From the NCBI GenBank assembly GCA_963556145.1, contig OY744467.1:124001-188000 (forward strand): a stretch of 64,000 nt of DNA, given 5' to 3'. Every line of letters begins with the position of its first letter. The first letter of the stretch is position 1. The DNA comes from Hygrocybe punicea (taxonomy: Eukaryota; Basidiomycota; Agaricomycetes; Agaricales; Hygrophoraceae). Shown here one piece after another: positions 31,396 through 41,029 of this stretch. The translations under genes were made by a program, and so were the position numbers. The notes under the pieces were generated by a model, which made no database searches, was not told where the DNA came from, and worked only from the letters and a program-made list of their open reading frames with translations.

Positions 31396-34157
31396 CACGC
31401 GGTCAAGGGCCACGTCTATCGCGAGGGCAGACCGGTCATTGAAGTAGTGTCAGTGTTCCTGTATCATGGTCGTTTCTCTGACTACCAGAATATGTTCGAG
31501 CCAACAGAAGAGCCCGATTATATGGTTGATCTCGCGGATGACGCAGCTGTTGGAGTATTACAATCTAAGGAATGGTTTGAGTGGGACGACGGCACGAAGC
31601 CACTCCTCGCAGGAACCCCTCTTATATTCCGAATCCATTGGCAAGTGTCCTTCAAGGACAAGATTTCTTACCGCGATGTTTCAGTATCAGGTGACGCCTT
31701 TGTTCGCGATCGGCTGAAATGCCTCGTCAAGGTCGGCTCCGTGGATTTCCAACAGGACAATTGCAAGGGCAATCCTGTTCTTGCCTACCTACAGCGTCAT
31801 GGCAGTCCCCAAGGGCTCCCGACTCTTTTGGCAAATGACGGATACACTCCAGCCAGCGCTGGAATGGTTTTCAATGCACCTCTCACGAACGGACCCCGTC
31901 ATTTTGGGAGATTTCAATCCTATTCATGTTAATCCTTACTTCTCCGACTATGCCTCCCTCCCCGCTACTATTACCCACGGTCTATGGTCCAGTGCGGCCA
32001 CCCGCCGTTACGTCGAGAACATCGTTGCGCGTGGCCACCCTGATCGTGTGATAGCGTTAGTTTTTTTTTTCCCTCCCCGTACGACTGTATACTGATTGAT
32101 GTGGTCCATTGTAGCTATAATGTCACCTTCGTCGGCATGGTCTTACCTGGTGATGAGTTGACCGTTACAATCAGGCACGTTGGAATGCGTGACGGAAATA
32201 TCGTGGTCAAAATCCAGACAGCCAATTCTCGCGGCGAAAAAGTTCTCGAAGGCTCGGCTGAGGTTGCACAGCCTACCACATATTCACGGGTCAAGGTTCG
32301 CAGGAGCCCGGCATGGGCATGGATCTATACAATAGTTCACCAGCAGCTCGTGCCGTTTGGGAAGACGACTCGGTCAGCCATTCCCGGGCTATCCTTTGTC
32401 ACGCCAAGAATGGAAAAGAGATTTACTATCAATTCGAAGATGTGCCGGCTGTGCCGGCTGCAGGTGAACCGGTTCTTGAGGCTGCACCGCCTGCATCCAT
32501 CCCTTCTCCTGTTGTTCCAGTGTCTGCACCTCCTTCCACGGCCGCCAGTATTGAAGATGTTCCCATGAAAGCCATCGAAATCCTGATCGTGGTCATTGCC
32601 CAAAAGCTCAAAAAGAAGGTTGATGAGGTTCCCCTTTCCAAGACCATCAAGGACCTGGTCGGCGGGAAGTCGACTCTTCAAAATGAGATTCTTGGCGATC
32701 TTCAGTTGGAGTTCACATCTGCGCCTGAGAAAAGCGAAGAACTGCCGTTTGAGGAATTGGGATCCGCGCTGGGTGTAGGATTTTCTGGAAATACTCAAAT
32801 GGAATGGTGTCACGGCTGATCAGTGGCAAGATGCCTGGCGGATTCAATGCTTCTACCATCAAGTCCCACCTCTCCAAGGCTTGGGGTCTTGGACTGTCTC
32901 GATCGGATGGCGTCCTATTACTTGGTTCCACAATGGAACCCGCAAAGCGACTTGGCTCTGAAGTCGAGGCGAAGGTGTTGCTGGATAGTGTTGTTGCCGT
33001 CTATGCCCAACGATCGGGTATCTCTTTATCAGCTGGAAGCGCTGCGGGGGGCGCCGGATCAGGAACCACCATGAATAGTGAAGAATTCCTGAAGTTCCAG
33101 GCCGAGCAAGAACAATTTGCAGCTCAGCATGTTGAGCTGTACATGCGCTATCTCAAACGTGATTCTCGTTCCAGTGAAATTGCGTTCGATAAAGAGAAGG
33201 CCAATTCGGCTGCTCTCCAGGCAAGGTTGGACAGCATTGCCAGAGAGCACGGCGACACATACATTGATGGTATTCAGCCGATATTTGATCCCCTTAAAGC
33301 ACGTCATTTCGACTCCTCGTGGAATTGGGCCCGTCAAGACGACTTACTCATGTACTACGACGTCATTTTTGGACGACTCGCCACTGTAGATCGCGATATT
33401 ACTGCGCGTGCTATCTCTCTTCTCAATCACGCCGACTCCGAGCTACTCAAGTACATGCAGTACAACATTGGCCAGTGTGATGAAAAGCGGGGCGAAAACT
33501 CCAAACTTGCCAAAGAGTTCGGCCAGCAACTCCTCGAGAACACTCGAGAGGTCATCGACAAGCCGCCTGTATATAAGGATGGTAAGCTGCTGCCTAATGT
33601 CCACGTCGTCTATGTTTTCATATGATTTCTTCTCAAAGTAACTTTCCCCACGGCGCCTCACACTGAAGTCACAGCCAAGGGTGATATAGTATACTCCGAG
33701 GTCGTTCGAGAGAATGTCCGCAAACTGGAGGCCTACGTGGAAGAAATGGCAAGTGGCGACACTGTGTCTGGCGCTGTAAATATCCAGAAAGTTCAGGACG
33801 ACGTTCTCAAGCTCTGGACGGTTGTGAAATCGCAACCGGGCATCAGCCTAGAGCAAAAGAATCATATCAAGGCGCTTTACGAAGGCGTGGTCCCTTCTCT
33901 TCGAAAGGGTCCTGACACTCGTAGTCGCGTTGCGTCTCAATTCCTTCACCCTCAGATTACCAGTGTTGCGTCTGTCTCTGTGACAAAATTCCTCTCCTCC
34001 ATTTGAAACGCAAAGTCGGCACGAATTGGGAGTACAGTAATAACTTGACCAGTGTCTACTTGAATATCCTTCACGAGATCGCTACTTCCGGCACCACATT
34101 CAAGGACAAGAACGCTCTCTTGACTGGGGTTGGGAAAGGCTCCATCGGCGTAGAGGA
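31394..34157 (+). pseudogene. captured fatty-acid-synthase pieces (dehydratase/MPT end of beta, ACP region of alpha)
   Basis: Part 1 (31394-32365): FKNHAVKGHVYREGRPVIEV, SYRDVSVSGDAFVRDRL, GDFNPIHVNPYFSDYASLPA, an intron at 32056-32114, FVGMVLPGDELTV. This is the MaoC-like dehydratase and the start of the malonyl/palmitoyl transferase (GMGMDLYNSSPAARAVWE), with frameshifts. The chain then jumps to alpha-subunit sequence (GKEIYYQFED). The double ACP-like domain follows (SIEDVPMKAIEILIVVIAQ, LVGGKSTLQNEILGDLQLEF), then GKMPGGFNASTIKSHLSKAW and AVYAQRSGISLSAGSA. An intron at 33582-33638 precedes the linker TNWEYSNNLTSVYLNILHEI and GVGKGSIGVE, where it ends at the ketoreductase start. Most of MPT and all of KR/KS are absent, so it is a non-functional composite. 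Confidence 0.85.
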
Positions 34158-34500
34158 GGTTGTCGTTGAGTTTCATCTTTCTTGATCGTAGGACCACTAC
34201 CGCCTGTGATCCACCCTGCGGATGTACCCTTGACAGAGACCACGACGGTCGAATTATTGTCAGACACAAAAACATGGCCGCCTAATCCGTCAGCGTCAGT
34301 TTCCCATCCAAACGGGTAGTCCTAAGAAAAGAAAGAAAAAAAAGTTAAACGAAAATGACAACGACGACGATAGATACGTTACAGCGACCTACCGCGTGCC
34401 AACCGGTGCCCAAGTCATACGATTCCTGATGGCCTGTCTCGTAGTACGAATTAAAAGTCATCTTGGCGAGCTCCAGCAGTGTTTCGTGGCGGAATCCACA
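34155..34500 (-). pseudogene. captured ATG15 (autophagy lipase) piece
   Basis: On the minus strand: LLELAKMTFNSYYETGHQES, YDLGTGWHA, an intron at 34392-34322 (GTAGGT...TTAG), DYPFGWETDADGLGGHVFVS, DNNSTVVVSVKGTSAGWITG and GSGPTIKKD. One shifted base follows, then KLNDNLLYA. This corresponds to the luminal region of Atg15 before the catalytic GHSLG, which is not included. Atg15 degrades autophagic bodies in the vacuole. It directly abuts the FAS piece in opposite orientation at about 34155. Confidence 0.75.
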
Positions 34501-35496
34501 GCCGTCTCCATGTTAGGACATTCTTTCCTTTTATGGTATATGAACCATGGCTAAGCCGAAGCAAAGCCATCTCAGGTAAAAGCCGTTCCTGAGTTGATGG
34601 CTTGGCTCAGCTTGTAAGCCAAATATGGTGTAGCCGCCATCAGCCGAGCCGAGCCGAGCCGAGCCGTGGCAACACTAAGCAGCAGTGGGGCGACAACCAT
34701 GACCACAAGCGCAACCACCCACTGGCGGCAGCGTCGAGACAATGATGACGGTTGCAACGAAAGACTAGCAAGGACGATGGGGCTTCAACTTATTGTCTAT
34801 AATTAATTATTGATTCAATCTTAAGCAACTTTTTTTTTAAAAAGGACTTTAGCTAGAAAAAAGTGTTGAAAGGTAATTCAAAAAAGGTATGTCAAAAGGT
34901 ATGACAAGTGAAGAAAAAAGAGTCAAAAGGTATGAGAGAAAAAAAAGTACAAGAACTTTAAACTTTTTCAAGCTGCTCAACTTGAAGTACTGAAAGGTGG
35001 AAAAGCCTGAAAAATGTTTGCAAAAAAGTTGAGAAAAAAGGTCAAGGTGTCAAAAGTGCAAAAAAAGGGGGATGTAAATTTACTGATGAGTCTATCTCAA
35101 CGTTCACCGTCCTTAAAGAGTACGTGATCTTGTTGGATTAGATCAGAATCTCATACTGAGTGTGTCTTACCGTTCGCCGCGTACGTGATCCAGTGGGGTC
35201 GAGCATCAGTAAAACAAGGGTCATCTTAGTTCGTCTTACTAAGTTCTTAATTTGTCTTAGTGGTGAGTTAAGACAGATTAAGATGAATTAAGACGAGATT
35301 TTGGTAAGACGAAATAAGACGAAATAAGAAGGTCCTTCCACTTACTTTTTCTTACTCGGTCTTATTTCTTCTTATACATTCTTAATGTCTTCTTATATGT
35401 TCTTAGTTTTCTCTTATATTCTTAGTTTTCTCGGATTTTGGACAGAATAAAAACAAATGAATTAATTTAATACTACAGAGAATGCTATACATAAGG

Positions 35497-36370
35497 TTGG
35501 GCCAAGAGACGGCAGGGCAACACGCTAGGACCCCCCAGCCTCTCGTCTTCAACGGAAACAAGCTGGGGGTGGTTAAAAACAGGGCGTGGTGGTTGAAAAA
35601 GGTGGGGTGGCAGTGGTTGGGCAGATGGCAGGAGCGCGAGGTCCTGACACCGCCCGAAGTCTCGTTTTCAACAGAAACGAGGCGCTGGGGGTGTACACTG
35701 GCCGGGGGTGGCTGCAAACGGCGCGGGAGGGGGTGTCCTGTTGGTAGAAAAAAGAGGGGTGAGCTGGTTGGGCAGAAGATGGGAACGCGAAGTCCTGAGA
35801 CCCCCCAACATCTCATTTTCGACAGAAACGAGGCGCGGGGGGTGTACACTAGCCGGGGATGTCCACAAACGGCACGGGAGAAGGTGTCCTGTTGGTAGAA
35901 AAAAGTGAGGTGGGGTGGTTGGGCAGAAGACGGTAACGCGAGGTCCTGGGACCCCCCAACGTCTCATTTTCAACGGAAACGAGGCGCAGGGGGTGTACAC
36001 CAGCCGGGGATGGCCATAAATGGCGCAGGAGAAGGTGTCCTGTTGGTAGAAAAAAGGGGGTGAGCTGGTTGGGCAGAAGACGGGAACGCGAGGTCCTGAG
36101 ACCCCCCGACGTCTCGTTTTCAACGGAAACGAGGCGCCGGAGGTATACACTAACCGGGGATGGCCGCAAACGGCGCGGGAGAAGGTATCCTGTTGGTAGA
36201 AAAAAGTGAGGTGGGGTGGTTGGGCAGAAGACGGTAACGCGAGGTCCTGAGACCCCCGACAGCTCGTTTCCAACGGAAACGGAGACACGGGGGTGTACTT
36301 GAGTTGGGGGTGGTCGAAAACCGCAGGGGAAGGCTTGTATTGGGTGTTGAAAAACTGGGGGGTGGGTCAG
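35497..36370 (-). repeat. 150-bp satellite array, opposite orientation
   Basis: The anchor GGTTGGGCAGA recurs at about 35617, 35769, 35918, 36069 and 36219, with a diverged copy at 35497; spacing is 149-152 bp. Each unit has CTCGTTTTCAACGGAAACGAG, a near-perfect palindrome. It is the same family as 30388-30985 but inverted. Long open frames on the minus strand are created by the repeat. Confidence 0.8.
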
Positions 36371-36399
36371 GGGAAAAGATGTCGGCATGAGGCGCTGGG

Positions 36400-36850
36400 A
36401 CGGTGGGCACGGCCATAGGCGTAGGCAGTAGAGCTACTCAGTCAAAAAAAAGAAAAATCATGATTTAAGAAAACTTACCCTGCTGTTGCTGCCACTGCCG
36501 TCGCCATCACCACTTCCTCATCCTCGTTTGTCATGAAACCTTACTAACCGGTCATCGAGTTTGGGATACAACAGCCGGGGAAGATCGCAGCCATCGCGAC
36601 CGTTGTGGACGGCCATGCCGTCATCGTTCCGAGGAATCGCCCCAGGTCTTCGTCCTGCATGGTGTTGATGTGGGTGTTGGAGTGGGTTGGGTACAGCCAA
36701 GGCTATAGGTAGAACCAGTAAAACAGGATGTGAAATAAAAACTTACTGATGGGGTGCTACCCCGCTGCACTGGCATGTATTGGTGGGCACCTGGTTGTAT
36801 TGTTCGCGTCAGGTTCGACAATGTGAGAGAACGGCGGTAAGTTGAATGTG
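36400..36850. other. non-coding flank left of the KDZ element
   Basis: No gene was recognised. A CTGTTGCTGCCACTGCCG stretch near 36480 recalls the CAG-rich minisatellite of elements A and B. The rest is unique and without a convincing frame. Confidence 0.3.
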
Positions 36851-36858
36851 TCACGCGC

Positions 36859-37405
36859 CACCTGACCTTCCCACACTTTGAGCCCAATAAGGCTTGTCGC
36901 CGGTGCTCGAAGTCCAGCCTAATTGGGCTCAACTTGGCTCAGCCTCAACACCGGCGGTAAATCTGTGGTTTGCTCTACATTTACCTCGTCAGCTCCTACT
37001 TTATCTCTGCGTTATCTATCTTATCTCTGGGGTTATCTAGCGCTGACAAAGAATTGATAGCGCTGGTGCATGGACCAAGTCGGGACTTGCCCCGCTGGCA
37101 CCTCCCGCCCTCAACGACGAGCGCGGTACATGCTTACATGTAAGTACCTCAAGCCTCTTTGTTTTACATGGTGTATTTATATGATTTCCGGTGCTTCTTC
37201 AGCCACGCAAAGCCCTCCTGCCATCAGAGCCGAGTCCGGATCAGCCTTGCTGGCACAGTGGCACCCCCTGCCCTCAACGACGAGCGCAGTACATGCCTAC
37301 ATGTAAGTGCTTCATCCCTCTTTGTCCTACGTGGTGTATTTATATGTTTTCTGGTGCCTCTTTAGCCACGCGAAGCCCTTCCGCTGTCCAACAAATGTGG
37401 GATCG
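36859..37405 (+). repeat. left TIR of the KDZ transposon
   Basis: It pairs with 44502-45049. The outer 100 bp carry a hairpin made of GAGCCCAATAAGGCT and AGCCTAATTGGGCTC. Within the arm, a unit beginning CCCTCAACGACGAGCGC (37108 and 37271, 163 bp apart) is duplicated. Each unit ends in a GTAAGT-like site, TATTTATA and a pyrimidine-AG, so the TIR resembles a promoter/leader with cryptic introns. Confidence 0.85.
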
Positions 37406-37646
37406 CATACACATCAATGGTGCTATTTTGGTGCAGCAGCCTCAACGCAGCCTTCCAACTCCCATCTTGGTGTTTTCCAATGACCCCGCACTGTCCTTTC
37501 CGGTGCTACTGTGTCACCTTTCACTATGGCATGCTCTTGGCATACAAGCTTAATTTAATCATCCTGTGTCCTGACCTTTTTTACTCAATAAAATGTGTTA
37601 CATTGTTCAGAATGAATAATACGACATATCAAGCATATATGAGTGT

Positions 37647-39504
37647 TCAGAAGTCAGCATTTAGCCAATTAGTATAGCTAAAATCCTCAACATTTCCTCC
37701 CATCATGGCAGTGCTGGGGCCCACGATAAGATTAGGGTCGAAACTGTAATCAAAGTTGCCATTATCTGGGCCATATAAAAGGTCATTGAATGCGCCAGGT
37801 AGGAACAGGTTGTTGTTAGGGATGCTGGTGATGACAGGGTTCACGTTGGAAGTCCCGCTGACGGCAGGAACAATGATAGCAGGGGTTACACCATTGAAAG
37901 TGGCGGGAGGATGAGCATCTGTGTTAGACAGTGGGGAGCAGTCGGAGCCGTCAGAGTTCCTGCTAGTATTCCTGTTGTCGTCATTTGGGCCTGCCCTGGT
38001 AGTATCAACTGCATCTGAGCTCCCATTGCCCCTCCTACACGTTTCCACGGGTTCGCGAGCACGTTTCTTTCCCTTATCTGAGCGCTCACGGCAGTGAGGT
38101 TCCTTGATTTCGCCATTCTCTATCTGACAATCACGTTCCTGGTCCAGCTGATCAAACTCGGCATCAGAGATGGTTTTCCAAACAATTTTCCCAGTCTGCC
38201 ATTTCCTCAACAACAACTCGAGGGTGGGGAGGGCACTAGACACGTCACTCAGGTTTGCGAAGGGTATTTCACTCGGCCACCCAGATATCATAACCCTGTG
38301 TTTCCTGACGATGTCTCGCCAATAATGCCTCCATTTCATTTCGGTATTGGGAAGACCTGTCACCGCACCTGCATATGGTCAACATCTTGATTTTCACTGA
38401 GTTGTTGTACATACGAAGTTCAGATGTCATCACATGTCTTATCTCACCCCGAACTTGAGAGACTCGGCCAGCATGATTTTTGGCAGCGCCTGCGATAAGG
38501 TTGAGTAGGCATGTAAGGTAAAATTTGCAGAAAGCTTCTTACCAGCCAGACCTTGGATTGCGTGGCCCTCCAGTTTGCTGATAAAATCTTGATTGTCCGT
38601 TTTCATTGTGCCAAGCATGAAATTTTCTACGCCTTCGGTAGCGAAGGCAACACCACGAATCGCTAAATCAGTCGATCTGCGAGTGGTGAACAAGAGTGAT
38701 TCACATCCGGTTCGTGATTTAAGGTTGTGAAGCTAATAAGACTGCGTCAAAAAAAAAAAAATCACCGATGAAATGAGAGATTTACCTCCTTCTCAACTGC
38801 TGCAATCATATAGTTGACATCATTTACCTTGGAGCGATTTGAAATCCATCGACCCTGAGTTTGTAAAGCCTTGTGCTCGTCCAGTTCATGGATCAGTTCC
38901 TGCTTTCGTTCGTCGGGTAAATTGTCGTACTCGTTCTGGTTGTTGGTGGATGTATCTATGAGTGCTTGTCGACCAAGGCTTGAGCCTGTCAAACGTCAGT
39001 AACCCAATGGCAAAGCGAGGAAAAGAACCCACCGCCTAAAGCAAGTTGTTCCTGTGATTTTTTCCAGCAGAAAGCATTCCATGCGGTTGTTTTTTTGTTG
39101 TGCCGTCCAAGAGATCCTTTCCCCATATGCAAGGCAGACTGTACGTGTCGTATGCTCCTGTGGTGGGTAACAGCAATATTTTCTGTAGCCTCGTTGATAG
39201 TTTTCCAAGCATCCGATATATCTTTTGAGTAAGCAGCAGCAGCCTGCTGTTGGCGAGCCTTCGCTGCACGACGGGCATCTTTGGTGAGTTTAGGCCAGGG
39301 TGCATGTCGCTTTTTTTCCTGGGTCCGATGGGACTTGACAGACGCTTTGAAGACATGAAGCGTCATAGCATAGAGGATTGGAACTGGGATATCTGAGAGC
39401 CAAAGCACATTGATCAAAATAGGAATACGAACATGAAACCAGAACAGACCCTCATAATATTTGACACGTCGGAGAACGGAGCCAAGCAAAAAGAAGAGTC
39501 GCAA
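37647..39504 (-). CDS. KDZ-element accessory protein of unknown function
   Basis: At least four exons. The first (39504 or an internal ATG near 39364, TLHVFKASVKSH) has basic helices (TKDARRAAKARQQQAAAAYS). The next, at about 38989-38780, contains DNLPDERKQELIHELDEHKA, and the third, at about 38680-38540, TDLAIRGVAFATEGVENFML. The last exon (to 37647) has MKWRHYWRDIVRKHRVMISG, WPSEIPFANLSDVSSALPTL and LLLRKWQTGKIVWKTISDAE. It then becomes basic (SDKGKKRAREP) and ends with a Ser/Asn/Gly-rich acidic tail. The GWPxxxPFxNxS block followed by LRKWxxGxIxWKxL recurs in agaricomycete proteins found beside KDZ transposases. It is probably DNA-binding or a transposition helper; the role is inferred from location. 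Confidence 0.65.
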
Positions 39505-39776
39505 TTTAGGCGGGAAATTTTTGATAGTTGATTGCCGGCTGTAATTTGTTCACACAAAGACGGCGAGACTAAGTGACAGTAAACTTGAATTTATAGAGGA
39601 AATAGGTCAGCTCACGCAAGCAGAATCACATGAAAATGAAAAGAAGCAAAACGAGCACTATGACAGTCAAAATCAGCCCGGAGCAAAGAGATCGGCAACA
39701 AAATTGGAGCCTTTGAGCCAACCTAGATTCAGTCTGTGAAGATATTAGACACAGTTTGAACACAGAGCTAACCGAG

Positions 39777-40888
39777 TTAACTAGCCATATTTTCATGGGC
39801 GTTAGTCAGGATTTGTGCAAGTTGCAGTGCTTCCCCGCTACTGAGACCCCATTCTTTTACCATTGCTAGAAGGCCATCCTTATCTCCGGATTGAAGAAGT
39901 TGCTTCATGGTGTGTGGGAATGACCCAGGAATAGTTTGCGAAGCCGATAAACTATCAATCGACGTAGTCGACTGATCAGCTTGGCCCGTCGTCAATGCAG
40001 ACAATTCCTGTAACGAAAATATGCCAATATACGCTAGAGCGAAAAATACAAACATACGTCATATTCTGCCATGGAGCCCACATTCAAATTAAGTGATTGG
40101 TCGCTTCCGCAGAGCTCAACGCCAGGATTGACAGCGAAATCAGATGCCTCAGCCCACCACGCCTCATCAGCATACTCCATGTATTCCCCATCCTCATCTT
40201 CGTCCACCAGATCCTGCCAAATGCCTCTGATCTCCAGGAGATGATGGCAGCGGCCAGGACTTTTGGTATCGACTACACCCTCTTCACAATGACAATCAAT
40301 TTGACAAGGGATCTTGACAGCAGCGGCGTGGCAAAGTTGCTTGAGTCAAACGAGATGAGGAACAGCGATATTTTCAGCAAAGTCTCGGATTAAAGGAGTG
40401 GAATGAGGGTCATCTGCGATCGTTGAAGTTATTGATCATGGAAACATGGTTTTCACTTTGATGCCAATGCCCTTTGAGGGAAGAACACCAGGACAGCGGA
40501 GAAGAACGGTTACGCCTCCATCGATTGCGTCCAGGGATGTGATCTGAGTTAAAAAATGAATCTTTAATCAACGAAAATGACTTCGCTAATTGTGTAGACA
40601 TACCGCGTCGAGGATGTCATTGAACGTGTCATGGGTTAGCTTCAACCAAGATTCTGAGGGACTGATGGCCACGTTGAGACCAAACCGAGAGATTTCTTGG
40701 AAGTAAGCAAGACAAGATGGGTTGAGAATGTTATCAGTGTGGTGGATAGCACCATTGCGAAGGTAACCGCGACAAGATGCCAAATTGCCTTCGTGATGGA
40801 GCAGGTTATGCTGAACCCGGAGCAACAATACATTGGAAGGTGAGTATTCAGGGCTGTCTTCTATGTGAGCTGACTTGGTGGACATCAA
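39777..40888 (-). CDS. KDZ-element small acidic protein
   Basis: The start is probably MSTKSAHIEDSPEYSPSNVL at 40888. The chain continues VQHNLLHHEGNLASCRGYLR, SRFGLNVAISPSESWLKLTH and NDILDA. After an intron come GGVTVLLRCP and, using a GT at about 40491 and AG near 40430, DDPHSTPLIRDFAENIAVPH. An acidic segment (DLVDEDEDGEYMEYADEAWW) precedes the last exon 40015-39777, which ends AQILTNAHENMAS. The intron choices keep one frame but are inferred. It is co-oriented with and downstream of the transposase, so it may be a second element-encoded factor. No domain was recognised. Confidence 0.5.
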
Positions 40889-41029
40889 TTGGTAAGAACT
40901 GGCTTGCACGCAAAGTCCGCTCTCGGTAGTCTACAGTTGTTCATGTTTCTTATGAACATTTAAGAACATCAATGTTCATGCTTTATTAAATAACTACGGC
41001 GCCGATGAATAAATATTTCGTACAGGAGT

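Larger units (their letters stand above)
29782..34677. mobile_element. 4.9-kb hAT-type element carrying captured host gene pieces
   Basis: The ends are TAGTGTTGCCACGGCTCGGC (29782) and its inverse ...GAGCCGTGGCAACACTA (34677). The target duplication is a perfect 8-bp AGCAGCAG (29774-29781 and 34678-34685). Subterminal regions are packed with CGGCTCGGCT-type repeats on the left and AGCCGAGCCG on the right. No transposase is encoded. The interior holds an SKT5/Chs4-like SEL1 segment (+), fatty-acid-synthase segments (+) and an ATG15 segment (-), with introns retained. This is a Pack-type element built by DNA-level capture. Confidence 0.9.
28079..35088. mobile_element. TIR element B of the CATCAG-terminus family, with nested insertions
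   Basis: The left end is CATCAGTAAAACTACATATC. The right end reverse-complemented is CATCAGTAAATTTACATCCC, followed on both sides by CCCTTTTT-type sequence. Internally it mirrors element A: the 29020-29260 arm, the CAG-rich minisatellite, then an A/G-rich zone (34800-35070). The flanking dinucleotides differ (TC left, AG right), so either the borders or the history are not simple. It is expanded by a 561-bp TA-flanked element and by the 4.9-kb hAT element. Confidence 0.45.

Noticed and set aside
29782..34677. Functional fatty-acid-synthase gene
   Set aside because: Most of MPT and all of the KR/KS region are absent, there are frameshifts, and it lies inside a TIR element between unrelated gene pieces.
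35403..36416. Overlapping minus-strand frames of 150-200 residues with Pro/Ser/Arg repeats
   Set aside because: They are translations of the 150-bp satellite array; peptide periodicity follows the DNA repeat.
37070..37553. Small frames repeated at 44415-44838
   Set aside because: They lie in the KDZ terminal inverted repeats and exist in mirror copies; no independent coding evidence.
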